64,000 bases of DNA, taken from positions 62,001 to 126,000 of the forward strand of contig JACCGJ010002998.1 in assembly GCA_013407085.1 (NCBI GenBank), written 5' to 3'. The notes under the pieces were generated by a model, which saw only the letters and a program-made list of their open reading frames with translations, was not told the DNA's origin and did not search any database. Every line of letters starts with the position of its first letter. Position 1 is the first letter of the stretch. Source of the DNA: Atriophallophorus winterbourni (lineage: Eukaryota > Platyhelminthes > Trematoda > Plagiorchiida > Microphallidae). This document shows, in pieces, positions 1-13,330 of this stretch. The position numbers and the translations under genes were made by a program.

Positions 1-215
1 TTAGTCGTACCCACCTTATCCAACAGTGGCGCAACTGGTTAAACAATCTTCCACTGTACCAAGCTCGTGTGGATACTGATCTTACTGTCCTTACCCGATG
101 AGTGCAAACAACACGAAACCGATCGTGGTGTGTGTGTGTGATAGAGATGCGCGTATGCGGATACTGATGCTACTGTCTCGCGTTCGTTAAGAAATAAACG
201 TTACTCAACTGGTCC
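1..215 (+). repeat. SINE-like dispersed repeat, copy 1
   Basis: Shares with the four other copies a core containing GGATACTGATCTTACTGTCC, a TGCAAACA motif, ACGAAACCG and a TGTGTGTG run. Cut by the window start. Within it a short internal duplication of the GCGGATACTGAT motif is seen near 155-180. Confidence 0.55.
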
Positions 216-219
216 AGTA

Positions 220-745
220 GTATAGAGAAGTGTATCTAATCAATCTGCTGGATAAAAGTGTACCAAACCTGATGCTTTTCTTTCAGATCGTGAAAAGAAA
301 GGCTAAAGTAAAGCCACTTACTACGGCTGGAAATACATCCACTGCTCTTGAAGCCGGTAACGAACTGACTCAATTTTACTCTAGATTGTTCCACCTTAAT
401 GAACGCATATGTTACGATATGTCTGCATTCAGATGACAAATTAACACAATACACTATATCGCTGTTAAACCCGAGTGTCCTGGTAAAGATACACCTTCCC
501 GCCTACAACCATGATCCCAAGGTCTATTCTCAACGGTCTCTGATCATTACAACCTGCCACTGAGTTGCATGTAGGTTGCTAGTGACTGGAAAAGTGGATG
601 AATCACTCTGATATACAAAGGAGGAAACCGATTCGATGTGCCTAACTACAGACCAGTCACATTTTTGTCCCTGGTCTCTAAGGTTAACGAACGATTCGTA
701 GCTAACAAACTTATCAAATAAACGAGTTGCAGAGTATGATTTCCT
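220..745 (+). mobile_element. LINE fragment (N-terminal RT region), decayed
   Basis: A pre-RT-like stretch (230-436, ending FYSRLFHLNERI) is followed, after frame breaks, by NYRPVTFLSLVSK around 640-690. The latter matches the conserved N-Y-R-P-V motif of CR1/jockey-type reverse transcriptases. Stops and frame shifts make it non-functional. Confidence 0.5.
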
Positions 746-841
746 TACTTCAGGTACATTTGTTTTACGTTTATGAGCAGTGACCGGTATCGCTTCAGGT
801 TAGGTGAACATGAAGCAATCAAAACACACCAATGTTAGTAG

Positions 842-1078
842 ATGAATCATCACTCCGCAGAACATAGAAAGCTGACCGCAACGGAGGTGAACCAATGTTT
901 TCGCGCTCGTATTGAGAGTGCACGTTTTGACCTACAAAAGACGTATTACTTTTCATCGATAATGTGTAAAAATTATTCTGCAAAAATGGTTTTGTTATAT
1001 GCACAAACCATAAAATTGAACAGCATAAAAGCGTCAATGTCTTATTCCAAAATTCTAAATATTCAGACTGAAAGTTGA
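842..1078 (+). other. 78-codon open frame repeated in units A, B and C
   Basis: Starts MNHHSAEHRKL and is present at 842-1,078, 5,539-5,775 and 10,254-10,490. I do not recognise it. It is basic and has no signal peptide or membrane span. Its preservation may only reflect how recently the units duplicated. Confidence 0.2.
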
Positions 1079-1359
1079 TAGCTTTCTAAAAATAAACGGA
1101 ACAATGTATTGACCCGAAGTAGTTAAAGGTTTCAAAAATTTAGGATGAGTATTGCGAAACCTTTAAAATAACAAAAAATGTATATAACGAGTGCATCTAG
1201 GATAGGCTTACAAATTATGGATATGTTGATCCAATTTTGCTTTAAAGGACTCAATGCAAAGCGAGTCAGAAACGCACGCAGTTAGATTATGATAAAATAG
1301 ATCGTCCGCCTAGCAAACCTAGTGCAGGCAGAACTTGTATTCTAGAGGGATGATTTATA

Positions 1360-2300
1360 TCCACCTCTCGTCTACTCTCTACATTAATGAACTTAGTTCT
1401 CCTCTAATAGACACTACTCTATAGGTAATAATAATATCATGGCTTTTATTTCTTTTGGTTGAGTCACACAAACCCAGACGTCGCAATAGTCTAGTCCATG
1501 GAACGTTACAAAAACCTCACCACCCTGTGGTACTCCATCGTTTTATGATGACAATCATTCGTTATTCGATGTTATGTTCGTAGTCTGAACCTTTATAATA
1601 TTCGTGGAAAGGTGGATAACATTCTGTTAGCCCGTCTATTAAGAATCTGAAAACGCGCTTCAGCTTTCTATTAATGAATGCTTCATGGTCTTTTGGCTCA
1701 GAGCTGCGTGGCGAGCATCCATTTCTCAAGAAACTTATCCAAGATATATTCTTCTAAATGTAGAACATCTAGATATTCCATGTGTTAAACAGTATATCAT
1801 TCACAGCCACCCAATCTGACTGTCCAAGGATACAAGGATTCAAGTGTATAACAAAATCCAAATAATTTTGCACTTCCTCACCACTGATTCGAGTCCATCA
1901 TCCGTGAACAGAACGCTTCTTAGTATTATGAGTGGGGGTTAATGGTTTATGTTTAGGAGAGAGAACCGGACCTAGCAGAGATATTTGTGGGATTCCGTTG
2001 ATGGTTTAATATTTTTGATATGACTCCATATACTCCCATTCTTGCGCGGTAATCTGATAGGTCGTCGCACAATCATGAGAGAAGTGGATTACCGATTCAT
2101 TAATGTGGAAGCGAATTGTATTTGACTGTAACAATAGCTTTGACTGTATTCATGTTATACTTTGCAACGTTACAATAGCTAAACATGTCTGATTGCTTGA
2201 AGACGAGATGGCCCGAAGACACAAAATGCGCATAACTGATGAGAGACAACAACCGTGAAACCGGTCGTGTACTTCCGTCCTGATTGTCGAACGTCATATA
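1360..2300 (-). mobile_element. CR1-like LINE fragment in unit A, reverse
   Basis: The reverse complement contains LRRLGLCDSTKRN-like coding (around 1,440-1,500), the counterpart of the LRRLGLFDFTQKR motif in the element at 23.6-25.5 kb. Further upstream in the same strand it resembles the ..GIPQISLLGPVLS.. RT motif. Many stops; decayed. The same piece recurs in unit B (6,045-7,015) and unit C. Confidence 0.55.
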
Positions 2301-2339
2301 CTACTTATTAATATAATCAGCCTTCAATCAACGACAGCA

Positions 2340-3090
2340 ACACAATTTACCGACGTCCTAGAGCATTTGTGCTCCACTGTCTCCACTCGTATGCGGTTCA
2401 TGCTTGGTCACCCTGGCTACAGAAGGACATCAGTCTCTTGCAGAGAATATATCATCGGACCACCAAGCTAGTAAGTAGTTTAAAACATAAACAATACGAA
2501 GATCGGATTACAAGCCTCAATCTCTTCGACTCTCGCTACCGCCGTCTTAGAGGCGACTTGATTCTCATGTTCAATATATTGCACACCCACAACCATCCCC
2601 TGAATCAACTATTCACACGACTACCACCACGATTAAGCCGGAGTCATAACTATACAGTGCTTATTCCCGACTCGAGGCTGAACTGTCGAAAGTATTTTTA
2701 TTCTGTACGTGTATGTTTTACTTGGAACTCCCTACCCCGTAACGATGCACATTCACCCAACTTGAATATATATAAATCGAACTTGGATAACTTCATGTCG
2801 ACCAATCCAAACATTAAACCAATATATTCTGCATCATAAAGCTTTGAATCCATGCATCGAAATAAACCTTACATATTTACCCAATCAAACCGGTGGAAAA
2901 CAATTTTTTCTCTAAGTATTTTTACGAGATTCCTGAACTGATCAGTAGGCAAACGAATCCCGTTTTACTACCTATGTTATTTGTAATTCGCATATTATTC
3001 TGTGGTTTTTGTGAAGCTATGTGCTTTTTAGACCATTAAATTGAATTGAAATTGAATAGAAATTGAAATTGAAAATTGAATTGATCCTTA
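2340..3090 (+). mobile_element. CR1-like LINE 3' fragment in unit A
   Basis: The open frame 2,369-2,839 codes the end of the RT ORF (AWSPWLQKDISLLQRIYHRT, then FNSLPRN-like WNSLP before the stop). A 3' UTR follows and a tail of ATTGAATTGAA-type repeats around 3,035-3,085, the microsatellite-like terminus usual for CR1-type elements. Duplicated in unit B (7,057-7,808). Confidence 0.7.
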
Positions 3091-4895
3091 ACTCTCGTTA
3101 TTTCACCCGAAAATGTTTTACAACAACAAAATATTACCTCGGACGGTGTTGTCCGCAAATTCGTAAATCTCAACAGGAAATAATTTTCCGGATCTGACGA
3201 AACTACCACGCTGATTCTGAAAAAGTGTGCTCATACTTTGTGTACGCCCATCACGTACTTGTTTAAACTCTCTTCAACTTAACGGATCGTTCTCTTTAAG
3301 TGGAAGTGTGACATCATTATCCCCAACTACAAAGAAGTAAACTGTTCTGAAGTATCCAACTATCGACAAGTAACACTACTACCGGTGATCTCTAAATAAA
3401 ACAGCGTAACGAAACTTCTGGGAGACAATTGCTTGCTCGCAGTCGAAAAATACGTCTTTAGAAAAAGACACTCTTACCTTTTAAACCTTGTGCTCGCCCT
3501 CCATAACTTGACACAAGCTGTAGACGAAGGTCTCACAATACACGCTTGTCATCTCGATATGTTAAATGCATTTGATATTGTCAACCACAGTCTGTTACTA
3601 CAATAAATAGAGCAACGTGTTATCGAGGGTTCATTACTAGCCTGGTTTGAGGATTATCTCCGTGACCGCATAATTCGAATAAGTGTTGATGGCGCTTTGA
3701 AACGACTTATTAAATGAGCGAGTGGAGTGCCGCATGGATCAGTGCTTAAACCAATTCTTTTCCTGATCTATGCAAACGACGTACCTAATTTTGTTCGCTG
3801 CAAAATCTTGTTATTTTTGGATGACATCAATTTGTTGACACATGTACGCACAACTTATGATTGCAGACAAGTTCAACTGGAATTCGATGCTTTACAGGAC
3901 TGGTCACTTAGAAATGAATTTTCTTTCACTGTCATACAATTCAAGGTATTAACTGTTGGAAGACATTTCGAGTGCTCTTACACCCTTGGTTCCCATAATC
4001 TTGAAAGCACTTATAAGGAGAAGGATTTTAGTGTGGGTGAGCAGCACATTAAACCGTCAAATAAACCCACAGGCTGTCAATGGAAAGACGTCAAGAGTAC
4101 TGCTTCTGCTAAAACGCTTGTTCGTGTGTTTCACAAAGCAAACTGTTCATCGAATAATTAGTACGTTTATGAGGCCAACCATTGAGTATGCGGCTCAGGC
4201 TTGGTCACCCTGGCTACAGAAGGACATCAGCCTCTTGCAGAGAATATATCATAGGATCATCGAGCTCGTATGTGGTTTAAAGCACAAACGATTCGAAGAT
4301 AGTATTACAAGTCTCAATCTCTTCGGCTCTCACTACCACCGTCTTAAAGGTGATTTCATTCTTATGTTTAATATATTGAACATCCCTAATCATCACCTGG
4401 AAAAATTATTCACCCAACTACCACCTCGAACCAGCGGGAGTCATGAATACACAGTACATATTCCCGAATCGAGACTGAACAGTCGAAGGTATTTTATTGT
4501 GTACGCGTATGTTTTACCTGGAAATCCCTACCCTCTAAAGTTACACATTCATCAACTTGGACATATTCAAATCGAATTTGGATAAATTCATTATCGGCCA
4601 ATCCAAATATTGAACCTATATATTCTACACCATTACAACTTCGAAGTTTGAACCAATGCATCGAAGTAAACTATAAATTTGATCACAAGGAGTAACATGT
4701 GCCATCCAACCAATCTAAAACAGTTTCTTTTCTGAGGATGTTTATTTGATTCCAGAACTGCTCAATAATCGAACGAATCCCATTTTACTACCAGTGTTAT
4801 TGGTAATTATTATATCCTTCTGTGGATTTTGTAAACCTATACGCTTTTTAGACCGCTAAATTGAATTAAATTGAATTGATATTACTAGTATCAAC
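3091..4895 (+). mobile_element. CR1-like LINE, longer 3' fragment in unit A
   Basis: The RT motif PHGSVLKPILFLIYAND (3,727 onward) corresponds to the usual PQGSVLGP..F..Y.ND, with catalytic FSDD/FLDD-type sequence following it. The end of the ORF lies at 3,956-4,585 in another frame, so a frame shift splits it. It ends in the same ATTGAATTAAATTGAATTGA tail as the preceding fragment. Confidence 0.7.
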
Positions 4896-4951
4896 CTGCA
4901 TGTTTTTAGTAAGCATATCAATGATTATGGGTTTCGAGTAACTAGAAACGG

Positions 4952-5281
4952 TTACTTAACATGGACATGTTGCACAATAAACTTTGTGAAAACCTTACTG
5001 ATGTAAACCTTGCAAATTGTCACCAATTCCATATATTCTTTGTATTCAGGTACTGAATACTTATAGAAAGTTGCGCGGAGAACTAGAGCACATAAATTAT
5101 AGCCTCCTCGGGATTTGAACCAACCTAGCATAAAAACATTCCTAGAGCCACACTGGCCTTTAATCTCATAATCTGTTCCTGCAGGGATCTGGATTTTAGT
5201 TTTATGTATCACGTTACGTGTTGCCTGAAAGTTGGCCATGGATTTGATTTTTCCAATTGTTTGCTCAAATGAATGCACCAA
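4952..5281 (-). other. 109-codon open frame repeated in units A and B
   Basis: Starts MVHSFEQTIGKIKSMANFQA; the second copy is at 9,667-9,996. Not recognised. By eye the two copies differ mostly by amino-acid-changing substitutions (D/N, K/I, S/C, F/S, A/S) with about one silent change, the pattern of unconstrained sequence, so a working gene is unlikely. Confidence 0.2.
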
Positions 5282-7056
5282 TTTTAAATTCGTAAATTGT
5301 CTTCTTTTATTCTCTGATTTAATCAGCTAATGGTTTCACGTGTATTCTACCACGAAGGGATGTTCAATCAGTGACGATAGAGTGTGTAACCTCACGTTAT
5401 AATTTTCTTCATCGATTTTAGAGTCGCAACGTATGTTTTTTTCAGTGCAGTTACATTTGTTTTAGGTTCATGCGCGGTGACCGGTATCGCTTCAGGTTAG
5501 GTGAACATGAAGCAATCAAAACACACCACTGTTAGTAGATGAATCATCACTCCGCAGAACATAGAAAGCTGAACGCAACGAAGGTGAACCAATGTTTTCG
5601 CGCTCGTAGTGAGAGTGCACGTTTTGACCTACAAAAGACGTATTATTTTTCATCGATAATGTGTAAAAATTATTCTGCAAAAATGGTTTTGTTATATGCA
5701 CAAACCATAAAATTGAACAGCGTAAAAGCGTCAACGTCTTATTCCAAAATTCTAAATATTCAGACTGAAAGTTGATAGCTTCCTAAAAATAAACGGAACA
5801 ATGTATTGACCCGAAGTAGTTAAAGGTTTCAAGTATTTAAGGGGAGTATTGCGAAACCTTTAAAATAACAAAAAATGTATATAACGACTGCATCTAGGAT
5901 AGGCTTACAAATTATGGATATGTTGATCCAATTTTGCTTTAAAGGACTCAATGCAAGGCGAGTCAGAAACGCACGCATTAGATTATGATAAAATAGATCG
6001 TCCGCCTAGCAAACCTAGTGCAGGCAGAACTTGTATTCTAGAGGGATGAGTTATATCCACCTCTCGTCTACGCTCTACATTAATGACTTAGTTCTCCTCT
6101 AATAGACACTACTCTATAGGTAATAATAATATCATGGCTTTTATTTCTTTTGGTTGAGTCACACAAACCCAGACGTCGCAATAGTCTAGTCCATGGAACG
6201 TTACAAGAACCTCACCACCCTGTGGTACTCCATCGTTTTATGATGACAATCATTCGTTATTCGATGTTATGTTCGTAGTCTGAACCTTTATAATATTCGT
6301 GGAAAGGTGGATAACATTCTGTTAGCCCGTCTATTAAGAATCTGAAAACGCGCTTCAGCTTTCTATTAATGAATGCTTCATGGTCTTTTGGCTCAGAGCT
6401 GCGTGGCGAGCATCCATTTCTCAAGAAACTTATCCAAGATATATTCTTCTAAATGTGGAACATCTAGATATTCCATGTGTTAAACAGTATATCATTCACA
6501 GCCACCCAATCTGACGTGTCCAAGGATACAAGGATTCAAGTGTATAACAAATCCAAATAATTTTGCACTTCCTCACCACTGATTCGAGTCCATCATCCGT
6601 GAACAGAACGCTTCTTAGTATTATGAGTGGGGGTTAATGGTTTATGTTTAGGAGAGAGAACCGGACCTAGCAGAGATATTTGTGGGATTCCGTTGGTGGT
6701 TTAATATTTTTGATATGACTCCATATACTCCCATTCTTGCGCGGTAATCTGATAGGTCGTCGCGCGGTAATCTGATAGGTCGTCGCACAATCATGAGAGA
6801 AGTGGATTACCGATTCATTAATGTGGAAGCGAATTGTATTTGACTGTAACAATAGCTTTGACTGTATTCATGTTATACTTTGCAACGTTACAATAGCTAA
6901 ACATGTCTGATTGCTTGAAGACGAGATGGCCCGAAGACACAAAATGCGCATAACTGATGAGAGACAACAACCGTGAAACCGGTCGTGTACTTCCGTCCTG
7001 ATTGTCGAACGTCATATACTACTTATTAATATAATCAGCCTTCAATCAACGACAGC

Positions 7057-7808
7057 AACACAATTTACCGACGTCCTAGACCATTTCTGCTCCACTGTCT
7101 CCACTCGTATGCGGTTCAGGCTTGGTCACCCTGGCTACAGAAGGACATCAGTCTCTTGCAGAGAATATATCATCGGACCACCAAGCTAGTAAGTAGTTTA
7201 AAACATAAACAATACGAAGATCGGATTACAAGCCTCAATCTCTTCGACTCTCGCTACCGCCGTCTTAGAGGCGACTTGATTCTCATGTTCAATATATTGC
7301 ACACCCACAACCATCCCCTGAATCAACTATTCACACGACTACCACCACGATTAAGCCGGAGTCATAACTATACAGTGCTTATTCCCGACTCGAGGCTGAA
7401 CTGTCGAAAGTATTTTTATTCTGTACGTGTATGTTTTACTTGGAACTCCCTACCCCGTAACGATGCACATTCACCCAACTTGAATATATATAAATCGAAC
7501 TTGGATAACTTCATGTCGACCAATCCAAACATTAAACCAATATATTCTGCATCATAAAGCTTTGATCCATGCATCGAAATAAACCTTACATATTTACCCA
7601 ATCAAACCGGTGGAAAACAATTTTTTCTCTAAGTATTTTTACGAGATTCCTGAACTGATCAGTAGGCAAACGAATCCCGTTTTACTACCTATGTTATTTG
7701 TAATTCGCATATTATTCTGTGGTTTTTGTAAAGCTATGTGCTTTTTAGACCATTAAATTGAATTGAAATTGAATAGAAATTGAAATTGAAAATTGAATTG
7801 ATCCTTAA
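7057..7808 (+). mobile_element. CR1-like LINE 3' fragment in unit B
   Basis: Copy of the 2,340-3,090 piece. The frame 7,156-7,557 codes the same ending. Tail of ATTGAATTGAA repeats at about 7,755-7,800. Confidence 0.7.
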
Positions 7809-9600
7809 CTCTCGTTATTTCACCCGAAAATGTTTTACAACAACAAAATATTACCTCGGACGGTGTTGTCCGCAAATTCGTAAATCTCAACAGGAAATAA
7901 TTTTCCGGATCTGACGAAACTACCACGCTGATTCTGAAAAAGTGTGCTCATACTTTGTGTACGCCCATCACGTACTTGTTTAAACTCTCTTCAACTTAAC
8001 GGATCGTTCTCTTTAAGTGGAAGTGTGACATCATTATCCCCAACTACAAAGAAGTAAACTGTTCTGAAGTATCCAACTATCGACAAGTAACACTACTACC
8101 GGTGATCTCTAAATAAAACAGCGTAACGAAACTTCTGGGAGACAATTGCTTGCTCGCAGTCGAAAAATACGTCTTTAGAAAAAGACACTCTTACCTTTTA
8201 AACCTTGTGCTCGCCCTCCATAACTTGACACAAGCTGTAGACGAAGGTCTCACAATACACGCTTGTCATCTCGATATGTTAAATGCATTTGATATTGTCA
8301 ACCACAGTCTGTTACTACAATAAATAGAGCAACGTGTTATCGAGGGTTCATTACTAGCCTGGTTTGAGGATTATCTCCGTGACCGCATAATTCGAATAAG
8401 TGTTGATGGCGCTTTGAAACGACTTATTAAATGAGCGAGTGGAGTGCCGCATGGATCAGTGCTTAAACCAATTCTTTTCCTGATCTATGCAAACGACTTA
8501 CCTAAACTTGTTCGCTGCAAAATCTTGTTATTTTCGGATGACATCAATTTGTTGACACATGTACGCACAACTCATGATTGCAGACAGGTTCAACTGGAAT
8601 TCGATGCTTTACAGGACTGGTCACTTAGAAATGAATTTTCTTTCACTGTCATACAATTCAAGGTATTAACTGTTGGAAGACATTTCGAGTGCTCTTACAC
8701 CCTTGGTTCCCATAATCTTGATAGCACTTATAAGGAGAAGGATTTTAGTGTGGGTGAGCAGCACTTTAAACCGTCAAATAAACCCACAGCTGTCAATGAA
8801 AAGACGTCAAGAGTACTGCTTCTGCTAAAACGCTTGTTCGTGTGTTTCACAAAGCAAACTGTTCATCGAATAATTAGTACGTTTATGAGGCCAACCATTG
8901 AGTATGCGGCTCAGGCTTGGTCACCCTGGCTACAGAAGGACATCAGCCTCTTGCAGAGAATATATCATAGGATCATCGAGCTCGTATGTGGTTTAAAGCA
9001 CAAACGATTCGAAGATAGTATTACAAGTCTCAATCTCTTCGGCTCTCACTACCACCGTCTTAAATGTGATTTCATTCTTATGTTTAATATATTGAACATC
9101 CCTAAACATCACCTGGAAAAATTATTCACCCAACTACCACCTCGAACCAGCGGGAGTCATGAATACACAGTACATATTCCCGAATCGAGACTGAACAGTC
9201 GAAGGTATTTTATTGTGTACGCGTATGTTTTACCTGGAAATCCCTACCCTCTAAAGTTACACATTTATCAACTTGAACATATTCAAATCGAATTTGGATA
9301 AATTCATATCGGCCAATCCAAATATTGAACCTATATATTCTACACCATTACAACTTCGAAGTTTGAACCAATGCATCGAAGTAAACTATAAATTTTGATC
9401 ACAAGGAGTAACATGTGCCATCCAACCAATCTAAAACAGTTTCTTTTCTGAGGATGTTTATTTGATTCAAGAACTGCTCATAATCAAACGAATCCCATTT
9501 TACTACCAGTGTTATTGGTAATTATTATATCCTTCTGTGGATTTTGTAAACCTATACGCTTTTTAGACCGCTAAATTGAATTAAATTGAATTGGTATTAC
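7809..9600 (+). mobile_element. CR1-like LINE, longer fragment in unit B
   Basis: Copy of 3,091-4,895. Here 8,444-9,301 is one 285-codon frame covering the RT core from PHGSVLKPILFLIYANDLP through ILLFSDDINLL to the AWSPWLQKDISLLQRIYHR region. The DD pair of the active-site motif is kept (SDD), but the upstream RT is missing or stopped. Confidence 0.7.
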
Positions 9601-10160
9601 TAGTATCAACCTGCATGTTTTTAGTAAGCATATCAACGATTATGGGTTTCGAGTAACTAGAAACGGTTACTTAACATGGACATGTTGCACAATAAACTTT
9701 GTGAAAACCTTACTGATGTAAACCTTGCAAATTGTCACTAATTCCATATATTCTTTGTATTCAGGTACTGAATACTTATAGAAAGTTGAGCGGAGAACTA
9801 GAGCACATAAATTATAGCCTCCTCGGGATTTGGACCAACCTAGCATAAAAACATTCCTACAGCCACACTGGCCTATAATCTCATAATTTGTTCCTGCAGG
9901 GATCTGGATTTTAGTTTTATGTATCACGTTACGTGTTGCCTGAAAGTTGGCCATGGATTTGATTTTTCCAATTGTTTGCTCAAATGAATGCACCAATTTT
10001 AAATTCGTAAATTGTCTTCTTTTATGCTCTGATTTAATCAGCTAATGGTTTCACGTGTATTCTACCACGAAGGGATGTTCCATCAGTGACGATAGAGTGT
10101 GCAACCTCACGTTATAATTTTCTTCATCGATTTTAGAGTCGCAACGTATGTTTTTTTCAG

Positions 10161-11660
10161 TGCAGTTACATTTGTTTTAAGTTCATGAGCAGTGACCGGT
10201 ATCGCTTCAGGTTAGGTGAACATGAAGCAATCAAAACACACCACTGTTAGTAGATGAATCATCACTCCGCAGAACATAGAAAGCTGAACGCAACGAAGGT
10301 GAACCAATGTTTTCGCGCTCGTAGTGAGAGTGCACGTTTTGACCTACAAAAGACGTATTATTTTTCATCGATAATGTGTAAAAATTATTCTGCAAAAATG
10401 GTTTTGTTATATGCACAAACCATAAAATTGAACAGCGTAAAAGCGTCAACGTCTTATTCCAAAATTCTAAATATTCAGACTGAAAGTTGATAGCTTTCTA
10501 AAAATAAACGGAACAATGTATTGACCCGAAGTAGTTAAAGGTTTCAAGTATTTAAGGGGAGTATTGCGAAACCTTTAAAATAACAAAAAATGTATATAAC
10601 GACTGCATCTAGGATAGGCTTACAAATTATGGATATGTTGATCCAATTTTGCTCTAAAGGACTCAATGCAGGGCGAGTCAGAAACGCACGCAGTTAGATT
10701 ATGATAAAATAGATCGTCCGCCTAGCAAACCTAGTGCAGGCAGAACTTGTATTCTAGAGGGATGAGTTATATCCACCTCTCGTCTACTCTCTACATTAAT
10801 GAACTTAGTTCTCCTCTAATAGACACTACTCTATAGGTAATAATAATATCATGGCTTATTATTTCTTTTGGTTGAGTCACACAAACCCAGACGTTGCAAT
10901 AGTTTGGTCTATGGAACGTTACAAACACCCGTGGCTAACCTCACCAACCTGTGGTACTCCATCGTTCTACGATAACAATCATTCGTTATTCGATGTTATG
11001 TTCGAGGTCTGAACCTTTATAATATTCGCGGAAGAATGAGTGAGAATCTGTTAGCCTTTCTACGAAGATTTCGGCAACGCGCTTCAGCTTCATATTAATG
11101 AATACTTCATGGTCTTTTAACTCAGAGCTACGTGTTGAGCCTCCGTTTCTCAACAATCATATCCAAGAAATATTCTTTCAAATGTGAAGCATCTCGCTTT
11201 TCCATGTGTTAAACGGTATATCATTCACAGCCATTCAATCTGACACGTTCAGAGATTTAAGGATTTAAGTCAATAACAAATCAAAATACTTTTGCTGTTC
11301 CTCACAATCATGATCAAAATTGATTCGAGTCTTTCATCCGTGAACAGAACACTTCTTGGTATTGTGAGTGGTGGTTAATCGTTTATGAATATGAGATAGT
11401 AGCGAACCTAGCAGAGACGTTTGTGGGATTCCGTTGGTGGTTTAATGTTTTTGATATGACTCCATTTACTCCCATTCTTGCGCGGTAATCTGATCGTTAG
11501 TCGCACAATCATGAGAGAAGTGGATCACTGATTCATAAATGAAGAAGCGAATTGTATTTGACTGTAACAAAAGCTTTGTCTGTATTCATGTTAACCTTTG
11601 CATCGATACAATAAATAAACATGCCGGAGTGCGTGAAGACGAGATACACCGAAGACACAA
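10161..11660. repeat. Partial third unit C
   Basis: 10,161 to about 10,850 is nearly identical to units A and B, including the 78-codon frame at 10,254-10,490. From there to about 11,660 it still aligns but is visibly more diverged, and it contains a short insertion near 10,925 that A and B lack. Confidence 0.75.
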
Positions 11661-12455
11661 AGCAAGCTAGCTGAATAGAATCTTAACAGCAAATAACTCC
11701 GTGTTTCAATTGACTGGTTAGATTTTGGGACAGTGTAACCAAAATGATTTATGTTATTTTTCACGAGCTGCTTGGTGCCGGGTGCAGCAAAAATAAGAAG
11801 CACTTGATGGAAGTATTCCCAGCCAGTACAACGGCATCAAGTAATCATGCGCTTACTATGTACATCCATGATCGATATCGAACAGAGTAAAAAACAATTG
11901 TCTTTTTCCGAAATAAGTGTTTAATAATGCTGTCGGTGTGTATCATAGGCCTAACACATTTTGTTATGCAAACCACGTTAATATGTTCCATAATAGATTC
12001 GGAATGGGCTTAACTCATGAATGGTCAGACATTTTAAGTTTCAGCAAGTCGAATACTCGGTCTGAAGTATGCCTACAAATGATACAAGTTTACACAAGAA
12101 ATTGTGACCAATCTCTCTCCAGGATGTCCACACGAATGAATGCATCGTTTCGCAACTCCAAATACATATGCTGGCAAGTTAAGTAAGTTTCTGTGCAACG
12201 CACGTCTGTGTTATTTCAAGAACCTTGACGTTACAAAACGATACAGGCTCAAATTGACTAACCGTGTGACAGCTCAGTTCATAAAAAACTAACTACCTCT
12301 AATTCAATACTCACTGCCATCTACTTATTCTCTGCACCTTCGTTCTCTCCTGACCCGCAAAATGTAAATAGCCTGTTTACTTGAATTGTTGTTCATTTCG
12401 ATACATTCCTCAAATTGTTCGGATCCTCTCGAAAAATATTTCCTGATTGAACTGG
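11660..12455. other. Unassigned interval
   Basis: Several short open frames (for example 11,917-12,186 on +) but none with a recognisable motif, signal peptide or splice pattern. I see no gene here. Confidence 0.4.
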
Positions 12456-12608
12456 TCGGTCGTAGCAACCTTATCCAACAATGGCGTAACTTGTTTAACA
12501 TTCTACCTTTGTAACAAGCGCAAGCGGATACTGATCTTACTGTTCTTACCCGATGACAGCAAACAGCACGAAACCGGTCGTAATGTGTGTGTGCGTGATA
12601 GAGCTGCA
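12455..12608 (+). repeat. SINE-like dispersed repeat, copy 2
   Basis: Close to copy 1: the CGTA..CCACCTTATCCAAC start, the GCGGATACTGATCTTACTGT core and the GTGTGTGTGCGTGATAGAG end can be aligned by eye. Confidence 0.6.
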
Positions 12609-12609
12609 T

Positions 12610-13060
12610 AATAATAAGCGTTCTTGGTCATTTTTTTATCATAAAATCTGGTCGGAACTTATTTTGGATAAATGAAATCTCCGTTTACCGGTTATCATTT
12701 TTGATAAGCTTGACAATAATGATCTCTATAGAACAATTCGGATGGAAATTATCTCTTTAATATATTATGTATGATGTTTCATCTGCTCACATTGGTTTAA
12801 CTGTGCAAAGCGTTATCACAAATTTTTGCAGGAGACGATAGTGGCCTTATGCTGTGGAACACAGATTGTACACCGTCAGCTTGTAATTACCACGATTCGT
12901 CGATTATGGCGAATACTGTATGAGCCCTGCGGAGAGTTTGTTCCTTCCGACTCGGAATATTTAGTCATTCGAAAAACTGTGGATCATGAACAATTAAACT
13001 ACGGTGGTCAAAAACGTCGCCGACGAATCGATTGACAAAATTGAAGGTCTCTATACGATA
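12610..13060. other. Unassigned interval upstream of the MEG promoter region
   Basis: A 69-codon frame at 12,826-13,035 ends in a basic KRRRRID tail but resembles nothing known to me. No clear repeat. Confidence 0.35.
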
Positions 13061-13330
13061 CCCCTAAGATGCCTCCTCCTATGCGAGAAACGTCGTAATT
13101 ACTAATAGGCGATTTTCTTCGTGCATACATGCCAGCCCGTAGATAATGCGAATGGCGAGCTTTTGCGCCTTTCTAGCTGCACTATATCCTTCTGGTAATA
13201 TAGCCATCAAGCCCGGATATAGCACGCTAGGTGCTGTCTTACTATTTTCTTGTAGATGAGTAGCAGCACCTCAGCTCTTCTGCATGAGGGTCAGGGTGCA
13301 CTCATCGTATAGCTGTGATTGTACCGAAAT
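13060..13330 (-). mobile_element. LINE RT C-terminal fragment, decayed, reverse
   Basis: The reverse complement reads LLLIYKKIVRQHLACYIRAW and QKDIVQLERR, matching the LIYK.IVRPHLEY.I.AW...KDI..LE..QRR block after the RT domain of non-LTR elements. Stops present. It lies about 180 bases before the MEG TATA box. Confidence 0.55.

Larger units (their letters stand above)
746..5446. repeat. 4.7-kb tandem unit A
   Basis: Unit A repeats almost base for base in unit B, offset 4,715-4,718 bases (for example 842 to 5,539 and 3,727 to 8,444). Order inside: a 78-codon open frame (842-1,078), minus-strand CR1-like piece, plus-strand CR1-like 3' piece, a second plus-strand CR1-like piece, then a minus-strand 109-codon open frame. 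Boundaries are accurate only to tens of bases. Confidence 0.85.
5447..10160. repeat. 4.7-kb tandem unit B
   Basis: Second copy of unit A, with few substitutions and small indels. It has a local doubling of a 23-base segment (GCGCGGTAATCTGATAGGTC plus GTC) near 6,738-6,785. In the second CR1-like piece, B keeps a 285-codon frame (8,444-9,301) that is shifted in A by small insertions near 4,072-4,085. Confidence 0.85.
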
